64,000 nucleotides of DNA from Ramazzottius varieornatus. Taxonomy: Eukaryota; Tardigrada; Eutardigrada; Parachela; Ramazzottiidae. The DNA is taken from assembly GCA_001949185.1 (NCBI GenBank), contig BDGG01000007.1, positions 1,748,215 to 1,812,214 on the forward strand. Reading direction: 5' to 3'. This document shows positions 22,131 to 34,178 of this stretch, one piece after another; position 1 is the stretch's first letter, and the number at the start of each line of letters is the position of its first letter. The notes beneath the pieces were generated by a model. That model saw only the letters and a list, made by a program, of their open reading frames with translations, searched no databases and was not told where the DNA came from. The translations under genes were made by a program, and so were the position numbers.

Positions 22131-25100
22131 CTAGGCAGACAGGTTCCGCGGGTCTCCATTGGCGTCTTTCTCATAGGTACCGCTAAGGTGGAGTACAGCA
22201 TGGCAGTTCCAATAGTTGGATTCCAGTTGCTGCTCCCATTGCGAATCACAGTAGGAGGCATCATAGGCTGTGCAGGCGTAGGTCTCCGCAAAAAAGTCAC
22301 ACTCGATACGTAACAGCTTGTTGGCTTTCATCTTGTCCACTACGCCTACGGTCAAAGCGGGCATATTTTGCAGTAAATCGCTTTCGAAAGTATTAGGTAA
22401 GAAAGTCGGCCGGTAGCTCACTCACTCTTCAGGCCGAAGTTTGAAGTCTCGGGCATCCGGACCAACGTCGAGACGGAAGGCCCCATCGGTTCGTAGCACG
22501 TCATCTTGGCCACCACTTCCGCTTCCCACCCTTTCAGTACAATACAAGTTCTCAGGTAGTCCACCGCTGCAAAAGGAAACAGAAACCACATTTGACCAAA
22601 GGTTTTCCACATTATGTATCTCTATCGTACTTGCAGGTGGTCGATCAGCGACGGTCAAGTCATCCGACCAACTGTCAGTTAGGTAGCATTCGTTGTAGGT
22701 GGTCTGGGTATCGGCATCGCCCTGTTTGCCACAAAAGTCTCCGGTGTACCCGCGACAGTGGTAGCAGTCCCCGTACATTTGGCACTCGGCGCGTTGGAGG
22801 ACCAGTTTGTTCATTCGAGCACGAATGTTAGCGTTTTGGTCCTCCGTCAGGTTGGCCCGGATCAAGCGGCTCAACCGACCACTTTCTCCCACCACGTAGC
22901 AGGTGAAAAGGATGGCTTCTGTCATTTCGGCATTCCTCATGAACAGACAACTCATGGCTAGAGAGGCAACATGGTTTAACCATCTTTCCAACATAGCTTT
23001 CATTTTAGTTCAAAGGCTCTCACTGATTTCGGAGCTGCATTGTACTTGAGACAGCGCCGTCTTGGCCGCCTTCTTTCTCTTGCCTCCTGCACCACTTCCG
23101 GCGTCGCCACTTTGGCGTTTGACCATGGCGTGTTTGTCGCCGGCCGATGAGCTCTTGCCGCTCATCATGACGGTCTCACCGTCGATCGACTCAGACAGCG
23201 GTGGCGTGATGGGACCTGGTGGCAGCGGATGTGCTTCTTGACTGACCAGCGGCTTGCCAGCCACAGTTTCTAGACAATACATAACCTACACTTGTTAACA
23301 AGTCCCCCTGTGTATCTTACTGAGACATTATCCTACCTGTGCGAGTACTATTGGAGCAGCTGACTGGAGCTGTGCCCTTGGTCCCAATGACCTGCTTGGA
23401 TAATTGAGTCTGGAAGGACCGGCTGGTGATGCTACCACGCAGCGTCTCGTTAGCGGTCAAAGGGTGACCGGAAGTGAGGACGCCCATCCAGGGTTTGCCA
23501 CCAGTACAGGAATCCAGCTGCGGTGGACGAACAACATCACACTTGGCCACTCCACTGCAGTCAAAGTGCAAAGTGGTCTTGGAGAAGGTACAGACTGCCA
23601 CCGGAAGGGGGTGTAACTTGTCGGCTGGTGGCATGTTAACGCTCAAGGCCAGCACAGCACTGCCGTCCACAAGTCCTGAGACAATAACGTAGGATACTTA
23701 GTGCGCTACTGGGCGTATTCATTGGGTTGAAACTATCTCCGTAAAGTAAAGTCCTGACCATCGGTGTCGGACCATGAATGCGAGACAGTCCCTCCCAGGC
23801 ATTCATGTCTGGACATTCTTCCAACGTCCGAAACGTTGAATGGTATTGCGTCCACCGAACAGTTGTCCTCACATTCGACACCGTTATTGTCCAAGAAGAT
23901 GCACTACAAAAAGGCAAGTGTATGAGTACCGTTGGCTAATAGACTGGCGATGCTCAGTAAGCCCGTCTATATACCTGAATGACATCGTGATCAAGCTTGG
24001 GTTCCGAGGAACCTGCGTCTTTCTCCACGGCCTCCAAATCATGCTTCTGTACTTCCCTCACTGCGACAAGAGACAACTGTTCAGTTTTAGATACGGCACT
24101 TCATACACAAGCATTCCACGCACAGAAGCGGGTTTGACGGCGTAACGAGTTCCTGGCTCGGACTTGGTCCTGGTTGAGGACCGGCTGTGACAGCAAGCGA
24201 ATGTTGGGCTGCGCCAGACTGACAGGACCATCATTTCCCGCAACGTCGCTGGTGATGGTTCCTTTCATAATACTTCCTGGCAAAAAAAGCAGCTCATTAC
24301 TGATAGACTGAAGGTTATGAGGACCTTAGGTCAACCTTGTTTAAGAGGATCCCCCTCACTGGCACGTCCCTTCCAGGAGACGGCACCGGCACAGTTGGCG
24401 CCACCTGCGTCACAGCGTGTGGTACTGCGGCACAGGAAGGACCTATCCCTGCGGAAGGTACAGGCTGCCACGATCTTCTCAGCCTGTCCAGCGGGGATGA
24501 GCAGCGGCTGGAGCCAGGTGGGCAGGATGCCGTCAGTGGGCAGCCAGCTGTGGATGGCCGGCGCCTTGTTCTCGATACACTGCCGCATGGTGATGGTACT
24601 CTTGCTAGCCACATCCACGTCGTACTGGAACTCGTCGCTGGTGCAGCCGCGCCAACAGTTGGCGAAGCCCGAATCAAAGAACTGGCATTGCACGACATTC
24701 GGGTCGATCGAGCCTGTCGCGGAAGTGGTCTGCGCAGACACTTCGGGCACGTTAATGTTAGTGACAGGAGGGCTGTTTGGTATGTTTGTCGCCTTTTTAC
24801 TCGCATTAATGTCCACCTGGGCGTCGTTGGTGTTCGTCAACGATTGTCCTTGGGGCGCAGAAGTGGCAGGTTGCGTCACCAGGTTAGATTGATCGTTGGC
24901 AGGCACTGCCTTCACACCAGATCCCTCCCTGGGATTGGAGAAACCTGAAGCACAGCAGTATGCTATGAAACATTTCCGGATATTGAACATTTTGAACAGG
25001 TGGCTATGATGTACCGGGACTTTGTAGAGGGAAAGTTACAAAAGTCTTAACGGGGGCTGGCTGGCCACTGGCTGTCATTTCTTGTGGTTCAACATCCGGA

Positions 25101-25927
25101 AGTGAAGGTGGAGAAGTGACTCGGACCACCGGCCGAGGGCGCGGCCTAACCTGGGCAGTTTCCGCTTCAGGCTGAGGCGGCGGCTGAGTTTGGTCAACCT
25201 GTTGCGGATCAGGCTGGAAAGGGAGAAAGACTTTGAAGTTGGATATTCGTGATGGTGCGGCGGTTCGTCGGTTGTTTGGTGGAAGAGGGGTAGGGATAGG
25301 CTGACTTTGACTGTTGGCATCAACGGAAGTGTCAGGCTGAGCATCAACAACGAGAACTTGTGGTTCTCCGTTGCACTTGCGCAACTTCCGGATGGTCTGG
25401 GCACCCGCTGGAGCACACAGAATCCAGCCTACCTAGAAAAGGGATGGTTCATTGCTAAGCCCGGCAGATCGCCTGAAGTTCCACATCCGCAGTCACGGTG
25501 AAGCATCACTTCAGTGCTCTGCGAACTTGGAGGTTTTCCAACGAGGAAGTTCATAGCTTTCAATTTGAAACTTACGCCTTCAGTCACTTCTGTCACCTGT
25601 ACTAAGCTAAATACTGTAAAACTATATTTTGACGAGCTCGAATTTCGATCTGTGTGCCAAAGCAGTGAGCAGACTCATGTCCAAAGCTTAGCAAACCTCG
25701 ATCCAGTTGACGTCTGCGATCCAGGGATTATAGTCCATCCATCGATCGATGGATGTACGGGAGGCTTCGGCCATGCGTGACAGACAATCATTCTTCCGTA
25801 CACGAATCCTGTAAGGGCTATCCACTGGGCAATGATTGCTCTGTCCACCAACCCGAACGCTTTCGTCCAAGAGAAACAGAAGGCCCACCCACAGGCACAA
25901 AATCTCCGGGAGACCGTGCACTGACAT
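22131..25927 (-). CDS. Large secreted protein with N-terminal LysM-like domain
   Basis: Eleven exons in transcript order: 25927-25697, 25432-25015, 24944-24336, 24276-24109, 24060-23975, 23903-23759, 23675-23337, 23269-23024, 22957-22631, 22566-22426, 22345-22131. Frame is kept throughout and gives 974 residues. Residues 1-28 are a signal peptide (LPEILCLWVGLLFLLDES). Next is a LysM-like module split by intron 1: YRIRVRKNDCLSRMAEASRT, then SIDRWMDYNPWI, then VGWILCAPAG; LysM modules bind N-acetylglucosamine polymers. Residues about 95-300 are Pro/Gln/Thr-rich and look disordered. The remainder holds many Cys and probable extracellular segments (for example CQFFDSGFANCWRGC, CQMYGDCYHCRGYTGDFCG) and ends in another Cys-rich block. 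I do not recognise these as known domains. A chitin- or peptidoglycan-associated extracellular role is inferred from LysM only. Confidence 0.82.
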
Positions 25928-26353
25928 AATCTAAAATGGATATAACATGAAGGGGATGAAGGGGTCAAGGGAAATGGAAGACCAACAGAGAATCTTTCCA
26001 CGGTACTAGTGCACAGCTCAGCGTTGATCAGAAATATATTCTAGTTTAGAAGAACAACGACTTTAGCTTTGGACTGTTTTCACTATGAAGATAGCCGTAG
26101 GCCAATCTTTTCTCACCGGTTCAACAAGCTTTCGCTTCTGTCGTCCACGTGCGTTATAAGTTATGCGCCATTATGGGAAAGCTGTGACGTCGTCCGATAT
26201 CGCCAGTCGCCCTTGCAAACATTGCAGCTCCTCACTGCCCTCACGACGCCTGCCATCGGATAAAAGCCATGTGGAGAATGGTGTTACCTTTCAAGACATT
26301 CCGTTCCAACTCCGGGTTGCGGTTAGTGAAAACGTCCCACAATAAGGTCTAAC
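25928..26353. other. Intergenic spacer
   Basis: Upstream flank of the LysM gene; no exon recognised. Confidence 0.4.
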
Positions 26354-26683
26354 TTAAACAGGAAGCGGATAACGTACTGTACCTGTAAGACTTTTATTCC
26401 GTTATGCAGTGCAACAAAGGGCCAGAGCTCAACCAAACTTACTGTGGTCGGTCATAGGCTCGTCAGAACCCAGAATAGTACGGCAGCAACTCCCAAAAAA
26501 GAGCGCAGGAGGAAGTAGAAGCATGACGAAGAACTCCTTGGCCTCTTTCCGCCGCTGAGTAGCCTGCCAGGGTGCCGTTCTCAACCGCGCGATGGCTTTT
26601 TGATCCCACTTCGTCAGTTCTTGTCGCCAACTTTCTCTTTCTTTCTTCGACCTTTTTCCGCCAACTGTCGAAAGAGGTACCAT
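26354..26683 (-). CDS. Candidate small single-pass membrane protein
   Basis: Two exons (26683-26443 and 26382-26354) joined by a 60 bp GT-AG intron give 89 residues. It has a basic, possibly coiled N-terminal half (KRSKKERESWRQELTKWDQK) and one hydrophobic segment (EFFVMLLLPPALFFGSCC), with a short tail ending STVRYPLPV. The start codon follows directly after a good acceptor (TTTCGTAG), so there may be an upstream coding or UTR exon. A frame near 27005-27115 (MAAVAQQRRAGEERSRLEKQ) is a candidate. I do not recognise the family. Confidence 0.4.
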
Positions 26684-27833
26684 CTACGAAACAGAAATGG
26701 CATCGCAACCGCATCAAACTGATCGCGCATGCTAATATTTCTCACTTTCAAAAGCCCGCAAGACGTCGAAGTAGTCCCGACTGTGACCAACGTTTATGTT
26801 GGACTTTGTCGTACATGGCGGAGGACGTCAGCGGCACATGCTGCACGCTGGGAAAACAATATTAATGACCACACTTTCTAGGGTCGCTTACCTGGTACCG
26901 ACAGAGAAGAAGGGATGGCCGCCTCGCGCTGTGTAGGCTTGCCGAGGTCGGAGCGCAGAACTTCGTCAGAAGCGGTGGTACAAGGTAAATGATGCCCTTA
27001 CATCTTCCGAGCGGGCATCACTAGGATGATCCTTCTTAGTTCCAGCCGTTGTTGCTTCTCCAAGCGGGATCGTTCTTCCCCTGCTCGACGCTGCTGGGCC
27101 ACAGCCGCCATCGTGACTACTATCTCCAGCCACGACTGTTGGAACTTGGAATAGCTAGTCGGACCAACTTCTGAGGAATAAGAGGATCGATGAAACGGCA
27201 GACCGATGTCCAGCGTGCTGTTGACATGTCATATTACCGAAACTGTATACCGTAAGGGCGAATTCGCAGGAAAGGTGGTAATCGATAGTGATGTCATAGC
27301 GCTGTCAACATACCACTGTACATCGTACCTCGTACTCATAAACCTCGTACTCGTACTCATAAATAGGAGAGACGAATGTACGTTTTGCCGCCGAAACCAG
27401 TCAAAATCTAACCTTTTTGATATTCGCGGATTCTAAAACGCCCGTTTTAGCTCTTTCTGTTCTGGAGAAGTTTTTGGTCTGGTAGTTAGGATATGGGTTT
27501 ATTCATATTGTCGTGGCAGAAGATATACAAGTAAGGCAATCCGCAGAAGCAGACCAACAGATGACGCTGCAAAATACAATGTTGTGATTTTGAGAAAACT
27601 TTTTCGTGACAAGACAGCAGAAGCATGTAAAAGTTTATCCTGTCAAAAAAGACTGTGATGAATTTAGTGGGTATAGTCTAAAGAGCCGAGACAACGGAAA
27701 ATGGTAAATCCAAAAAGGCTTTCCGAACGAAGAAGACTCTAATGAGGATCGTCATCAGTAATGTTGGACGAAGGCATTGACAGAGGCACATACTGTCATT
27801 GATGGATTGCGTGTTACATCTTCCGGCAGGGTC
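26684..27833. other. Mostly non-coding stretch
   Basis: It may contain the 5' exons of the small membrane protein (splice-like signals near 26892 and 27010-27115 on the minus strand). A short tandem of CTCGTACTCATAAA-like units lies at about 27327-27363. Nothing else is supported. Confidence 0.35.
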
Positions 27834-28649
27834 TTAAAAGTTGTTTGAGTGATGGGCGTTCCTGCAGCAAAGTCAGGGCGTTAACGTTTGTGCAAAAGAG
27901 GTATTTTAGGTCGAAGGTGGCGAAACGCGGGTCAGTGCTCAAAAGACTTACGTCATCTCTGAGCCAGCGGTGTTACCCAGATGAGTACCGGTGTCCTGAA
28001 CACAAGAAAAGTTCAAATTAGTTTGGACGGAACCCTACAGTATCGAGAAAGGAAGCGTACCATGGACAGGGCACCAGCACCTCCACCGAATCCAACTCCC
28101 TTTGGACCGTACTTGCGGCCGTGGCAGTGACGGCAGAAAATCTCGCCCTGATGTTCAGTGACGTTGGTCGAGTCCAGCAGCTTGTTGCACAGACCTGTAA
28201 CCACAATCCTCATTTTGGATAAACCGTCATCAACGTTGTACGTCGAAACAGACGTAAGAAACTGGGCGAGAGTTGCATGTCCTGCTATGGTAAATTAAAA
28301 AGACTGTCAAACAATTGTGTTAGCCTATTCTGACAGTCCAGCACTCTCGCAGCTTTTTTCCAGTGCTGACATCGATGAATCCATATTTTTTAGTTTGTTT
28401 GTTAGACTGTGAAATTTTCAGCGTCACTCAGTCACAATGCTGCAGGCATCGTTTTTATGTTTGGAGGATCCTTTCTGGGAAGGATTAGCTGACCAAGCGA
28501 CCAGTTTTTCCTGATCCCTTTCGGTTTGACTTACCGCACTTGAAGCAGGTCTTGTGCCATTTTCCACTAGCGGCGATCCTTTCCTCAGCAGGGTAGACGC
28601 TCTTGCCACACTTTGGGCACTTGTTTTGCTCGGCTGCGACGAAAGGCAT
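27834..28649 (-). CDS. CSRP: Single-LIM muscle protein (CRP/Mlp60A type)
   Basis: Exons in transcript order: 28649-28535, 28194-28061, 27995-27952, 27861-27834; 107 codons (106 residues). One LIM domain: [13 protein letters not shown], then [11 protein letters not shown], then [14 protein letters not shown], followed by the glycine-rich stretch [16 protein letters not shown]. This is the layout of cysteine- and glycine-rich proteins. The short single-LIM form resembles fly Mlp60A (about 90 residues); vertebrate CRPs have two LIM domains. The family binds alpha-actinin and zyxin at Z-discs and can enter the nucleus through the RKYGPK motif. A non-coding first exon ending near 28856 (TCG|GTGAGT), with an acceptor just before the ATG (TTTTTGCAG), is likely. 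Confidence 0.9.
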
Positions 28650-28927
28650 TTTCTGCAAAAAGAAATAGAATGATATTGGAAGGGACTTCGTGGAGAAAAA
28701 ACAAGGAGTGATGCACTGATAAGAAGGAGGAAGCTTTACCGAAATACCGTGGATAGATGGCAGTAATGCAAAAGGCCGACTTGGACAACGTTCCGATGGA
28801 TACTAAAAGTTGTCTTGGCGATCTTTCTTGTGTGCAAATACGGGTAAACTCACCGAGAGAGAACCAAGAATGGCAAGTCAGCTTCGCGAGATATTATTAC
28901 CACAGCCCTGGAATGCGTTAGCTAGAC

Positions 28928-28935
28928 TATATATA
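28928..28935 (-). promoter_or_regulatory. TATA box for the LIM gene
   Basis: The minus strand reads TATATATA, followed by about 70 bp of presumed 5' UTR and a good donor (TCG|GTGAGT at 28856-28851). The intron would end directly before the start codon. Confidence 0.5.
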
Positions 28936-30068
28936 CCAGGGTAGACCTCTCACAGAAGCTTACATTGCTTTGTTTGTCGGCTTTCTTGACCACGCTTCGG
29001 CGCTGACATTTTGCTGTCAAACATAGGGTGGTATAGTGGAGACCTAGCAAGGTAAAGAAACGACCTACCCTTCGAAGTGGGATGGCAGTGTTACATTTGC
29101 ATGTTGTGCTGCTTTATTTTTAGTGCCGTGTCAGCGGAACGAGGAAGTGGCAGACCAGCAGATGCTGAGTTGAGTCTCGTTTGCCGGAGATTAGTCATAT
29201 TTCCTAGTCAGAGTGACACCACATGCTAGCCTGCTCTTTTATGGAGAACACAGCGGGCTCGCCTCATCGAACGGCGATCGAGCTAAGAACTCTGGCGTAC
29301 GATCGCCCGCATCTTCCAGCTGTGTCTCGGGTCTTTGCCTGCAACGCAAGCCTGAGGTTGACGTCCAGATCGTGCAGAAACTATGTATATCGTTCTTTAC
29401 GATACTTATCGTGACCTAGTCGGATGTTGCAGGAATCCAGTAGCTTGCTTCCGTGGCTCCGCCGTGACGTCGCCTTCGATCTGTCTCGCAGTGCCTGAAA
29501 AAGGCAAAAGCAGTGTTCAGCGTGTGGTGGAAGTGCCCGAAAACAAAATGCCCAAAGACTATGCGCGCTCCCCTTGGAACTATGTATGGATATTCTTTCG
29601 TACAGAGTTATCAAATTGAATAGTGAGAGTCTTTCCAGATGTTTCCCTTTTCTAACGTGATCAGATAAATCATATTGCTGTAGTCAATGGTAATCTGTGA
29701 GCCTCGACCCCACCAAGTACCTAAAGTTTGCGGCAAAGCTTACAGTGGCGCCATCTTCATCGTCGGTCATTTCAAAGTCCAAAAATCAAAGCTTAGATTT
29801 AGAATATACGTCGAGCGGGGTTCTGCACAAAGTACGATACTCATCTGTATTCAACACAAAACAGTGAGACACAAGGTACATAAACCAAGCGACGGACATG
29901 AACCGAAAAGGCGGTGCCTAACGGGAAAGAAATACGTGAAGACATAGTTCGTAAAAGTAATACTTCATCGAGTCACGGTCGTGTGAAATAACAGCCTGAA
30001 GCTAGCTGGTTCTCGCACAGGTGAGCATCTACATAGTTGGCTAGTCTCCATAACCGCAGTTCTTGCTT
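28936..30068. other. Intergenic region
   Basis: No gene, RNA gene or repeat could be supported here despite several frames of 60-90 codons. Confidence 0.45.
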
Positions 30069-30902
30069 TCATATCTTTCGGTATTTGCCCACAACATGCT
30101 GACAATTGGGGCAAGTGTGAATGGCGTCTTTGCAGTCATCGACGCTGCAAAGCAAAATGAGACTTTCATCAACCATCAGGTTGCCTCAGCCTATGTTTTG
30201 TCGTGGTTAAAATCACTGCTTCGCACGCTACACTACCATGATCATTGTCAACTCGACAAGCGATATCAGAACTTGGAGTTGAACAACCATTGCTGAAGGC
30301 TCTTACCACAAGGGAACAAGGCAACATCCCAGCCAGCATCCTAACAAGGCCAGACCTCCGATGAGGAGGAAGGTCAGACTTCCGCTTTCACGAGTAACAT
30401 TGGTTCGCACCAAACTTCCGCAGTTGGGACACCTGCAAAGAGCCATTCGCACACCAAAATGAAGTGAGCTTTCAATGAAATGTTAAGTTGTAACAAAGGT
30501 TTATTGGGCCAGAAATAGCGCGATGGGGCTGTAAAACTTTCTGCCGGCAGAACGATGATATACACAGTAGTATGCAGTCATGTTTGTCATTATCTTCAAG
30601 GGAGAGAAGCAGACTCACTGCACATTGACGGGATCGGCGGTGTCGATTCTTCCAATGGTGGAAACGTAGCCGATTGTGGGAGGCGGAAGTGCCGCAGCTG
30701 ATCCGTCGGTGACATAGGTGACGGTGTTGGTGGTCACGACGCGATCGCCGTTGTGGTCCGCGTAATATGGCGGAGGACCCACCACGTCAGGTCCATATTG
30801 AGCTGGCAAAGTAAACACAACGTCAAAATACATCACAGTAATACGGCATCTTCAGCAAGTCCTACCAGTAGTCGCCTCTTCCACGCCGCTGACTTTCACC
30901 AT
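30069..30902 (-). CDS. LITAF: LITAF-domain membrane protein
   Basis: Exons in transcript order: 30902-30866, 30802-30619, 30432-30307, 30144-30069; 141 codons (140 residues) with all phases consistent. The N-terminus is proline- and tyrosine-containing (GPPPYY, a possible PPxY WW-binding site). The LITAF domain follows: CPNCGSLVRTNVTRESG, the hydrophobic membrane-inserting stretch LTFLLIGGLALLGCWLGCC, then CVDDCKDAIHTCPNCQHVVG and a basic end. The two CPxC/CxNC knuckles bind one zinc ion and bring the hydrophobic segment to the cytosolic face of late endosomes and lysosomes. The short domain lengths and conserved Cys fit a functional protein. Confidence 0.92.
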
Positions 30903-31620
30903 TTTCCCAACTCTTCTGGTTCTTTCAGATCCGAGGGTTTCCGTAGAAGAATTCCCGAACGGTCAGGCGCTCTAGGGACTATCGGCAAAGACGAATATTG
31001 ACACTGACCACTTGCTGCTGAAAGACTGCTGATAAAGACACGTACTGAAATCGTGCAAGAAAGAATTCACGGTGCAAGGTACGAGGTGGAAAATCTTTCG
31101 TGTCCGGTAAGCGCGACTTAAAGAATAAAGTTATCAGACGGCACCATCGAAGGCTGCGAAGCCAGTCGTCTCAAAATGCGCCACGGCTGGCACACGCTGT
31201 ATCATATGAGTGAGTACATACGACTGCGGAAAAAGAACCCTGCCGGTACATGGGCATTATTTTCCGACGCATCCCTCACTGCAATGATGTCATTCGCCAG
31301 TTTGCGGAGGGGAACCCATCTGTCCAACGGATCACATACATACTACCTTACCGCTTTTCGTACAGCCGAAAATAAGATACTTCATCCATCTTTAAGTAAG
31401 GGAACTGTTTCATTATTTGATCAAATAGGTCCAAACGCGAAAGACGTCCGTAACTGAGACGAATCAACCGAGAATCACGGCTTTCTACTGCCGTGAGGTA
31501 ACAACAGAGCTTCCACTGGAAACGCGGTCCAAGTGCGGGACGGATTTCGAGTGGTTACCCTCATCTATAGTCAATTTCGTCTCGTTGATCTTCATCATAA
31601 TAAGACTAGCAAGACGGCCT
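30903..31620. other. Intergenic region
   Basis: Promoter side of the LITAF gene; nothing else recognised. Confidence 0.45.
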
Positions 31621-32497
31621 TACTGAAAACCTTATCGTCCACTATGTGAGGCTGATTCCCGAAGGTCAACCGGCGCCAATATCCCTTCCTACTGTACAGT
31701 CGCCCTTCAACTTGTCAAACCAGGCTGTGAACCACCTGACCTTCCTGCACTGCACGAGTATCCTTTCTGTCCAGATCAACCTCCGACCTGCTGCCATCTA
31801 AATTCACAATAACATCCCACCTTCCCAAGGCCACTGGCCCAACACATCGTGTAACCAACGGATAGAAGACTGGTCTAACCTGCAACTGTTCCCAGTCAGA
31901 CTCAAAAACTTCACAGCCGGCCAGAGAATCAAGGATATTCAGCATGAAGCTGACATTGCTAAATTAAAGGCGCTGTACGAATGCGGCGGCCTGGTCCTTG
32001 ACTTTGACGTGTATATCCTCAACGGAACCCTATTACGCCACAAACTTGCTACTTCGTCTTGTCTTTCCTACCACGAGGACCCAGGAGAATACAACGACAG
32101 ACTGAATGCTGGCTTTCTTGGTTGCCTCGAGCCCAAAGCTGAATTTCCGAAAAGAGTGTTGGATGTGTACGGCAGAGATTATCGTCCGAAGGAGTGGGCC
32201 TGCAACAGTGGTGAACAACCGTTTCGCATTATGCATGAGTACCCGCACACTGTAACCTTAGATGACTGGATCTGCAACGAACCAGAATGGATCCGCCGCC
32301 ATATGGATTTGTATGCGAATGATTAGTGGCGAAATATGACGGCCTACCATTCTTACTTTCACATGTTCCCTGGAGCTTTCAACGAGGAAGATTTCGAAGC
32401 AACCCATATATTTCTTCCAACGGACGTGGTCCGGTCGTTTGCCTCGAAATCTAGGTACTGGAGGCTAAAGACAACGCGTAGAGATTCGCCGCTCTAA
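31621..32497 (+). pseudogene. Glycosyltransferase (DXD sugar-transferase family) pseudogene
   Basis: One frame runs from LIVHYVRLIPEG through HLTFLHCTSILSVQINLRPA, IHNNIPPSQGHWPN, KLKALYECGGLVLDFDVYIL (with the DFDV/DXD-type metal-binding motif) and EYNDRLNAGFLGC to AYHSYFHMFPGAFNEEDF. That is the order of motifs in family members that use nucleotide sugars in the Golgi. The frame is broken by TAA at 31799-31801 and TAG at 32324-32326, and family-like sequence continues in frame after both. The final stop is at 32495-32497. No intron fits either stop. I therefore call a pseudogene. It lies beside a repeat-rich block, and its 3' end coincides with the start of the next repeat. Confidence 0.7.
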
Positions 32498-33793
32498 TAT
32501 ATGGGTATCGGCGGCCAAATTTGCGGCTAAGCGATGGCTACTCAAACTGTTCAGGAATCAAGTTTGAAGTTTTGGTGTCTCAAGGGCAAAGTCGAACTGC
32601 TGATGCATTCTGGTGTAACAGACATTGAGGACCACGACACTGGGGTGCATTTGGCCGTCCGACCAGTGGTCAGGTGGAAACGTCAGAAAAATCCGAAGGG
32701 GTCCGAAATTTCGAGTGAAAATGTCTCGACGTCACAGTAATGTCATATAGCGCGAGGATGAGCCTACACTGAGCCCCATAGTTATCTGTCCACCCATTTT
32801 TGTTCAAAAATTCATAACTTATTTTGCACTGACCCGTTTTTGATATTTCGAACGTCTCTATAGAGATCTGTGTTTCATCTTTACGACCACGTGACATCCG
32901 TATGAATCAATCAGCAAATCAACTGACAGTATCATCATTACGAACACCTAAAACTGCCTTGTTTTCAGCTCTGAGTTGCGGGTGCTAGCCAGCAGATAGC
33001 ACATCATGCTTGTTACTATTATGTAGCCCCAACATTAAGCTTTCAAGTAAGCCCATGTGAGAAACTTTTACAGATATGCAGAAAAAGCTGTGTTTTCGTG
33101 TCAACCAGGAAGTACTCTCGGTTATTTTCGGTGGTGCATATTCACAACGCCTTGTCTTCGACATCCTTGCTGCCAAGTTACGTTTAAATGGTGACAACTT
33201 TCATAAAGATAATTAGACTTTGTAGTTTGAGTCATTCGGTCAGTCGAAACGAAAGATATCGAAAGGTAACCATGAAGTAGCGCGTTTCATGCGGCAAAAG
33301 ATGTATGTAGGTATATCAACGAAATTTTTTCCGCAGAGTTTCAAAAATTTCTCACATGGGCTTACTTGAAAGCTTAATGTTGGGGCTACATAATAGTAAC
33401 AAGCATGATGTGCTATCTGTTGGCTGGCTAGCACCCGCAACTCGGAGCCGAAAACAAGGCAGTTTTAGGTGTTCGTAGGGATGATACTGCCAGTTGATTT
33501 GCTGATTGATTCATACGGAAGTCACGTGGTCGTAAAGATCCAACACTGATCTCTATAAAGACGTTCAAAATATCTAAATCGGGTTAGTGCGAAATAAGTT
33601 ATGAAGTTTTGAAACGAAGATGGGGGTGGACAGATAGATTTGGGACTCAGTGTACATCTGTTCGGACGCAATACCCCCATGTGGGTGCATATCTCAACTG
33701 GTAATCACCCCAGAATTTCCGGAAAACACTTCCAGAAGGGTGAACAGAAAAAAGTCGTGCCGCAGACCGGGCCGCCGATACCCATATATCCAG
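32497..33793. repeat. Wider repeat block flanking the foldback element
   Basis: The word ATATATGGGTATCGGCGGCC near 32499-32518 recurs inverted as GGCCGCCGATACCCATATAT near 33770-33789. The segment between the foldback right end and 33740 (read on the minus strand) resembles 42985-43075 of this window. The block is therefore a dispersed repeat in which the foldback sits, or a larger element of which the foldback is the core. Confidence 0.5.
32765..33654. repeat. ~890 bp foldback element with ~305 bp inverted arms
   Basis: Left arm 32765 to about 33068 and right arm about 33338 to 33654 are inverted copies. The outer ends are TACACTGAGCCC (left) and, read on the minus strand, TACACTGAGTCCC (right). 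Further matches include ATCTGTCCACCC, TTCATAACTTATTT, ACACCTAAAACTGCCTTGTT and GGGCTTACTTGAAAGCTTAA with its complement. The centre has no long reading frame. It is a non-autonomous inverted-repeat element. Confidence 0.82.
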
Positions 33794-33852
33794 TAGTGAA
33801 AACGAAAGTTAACTACAATACCATATCACAAAAGCATAGTTTCCCTGACCCT

Positions 33853-34178
33853 GTTCGGACGAGCCTCCGATCCATTAAACTGACCATATAACATTTGGGA
33901 TTAGTCCTGGTTTGCTACAGAGCATTTTGGGTGCAGTTTGGGTTCAGTAAAGGTTCATATATGTACCATTATGTCTATGCCACATGAATATCACATAACG
34001 GGTTCATGTATGGTTCATGTATGCAATATTCATGTTGCATAGACATATATGTCGCATATACAGTATGAACCTTTACTGAACCCAAAATGCACCCAAAATG
34101 CTCTGTAGCAAACCAGGACTGTTCCCAAATGTTATACGGTCAGTATGATGGATCGGAGGCTCTTCCGACCGGGGTGAA
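33853..34178. repeat. ~325 bp near-perfect palindromic element
   Basis: The left arm contains GAGCCTCCGATCC, TAACATTTGGGA, GTCCTGGTTTGCTACAGAGC, ATTTTGGGTGCA and GTTCAGTAAAGGTTCATA. The right arm holds the same words inverted in the same order, ending GGATCGGAGGCTC. Even the central part is self-complementary (TATGTCTATGC with GCATAGACATA). Arms differ at only a few bases, so it is either young or maintained. Confidence 0.85.
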
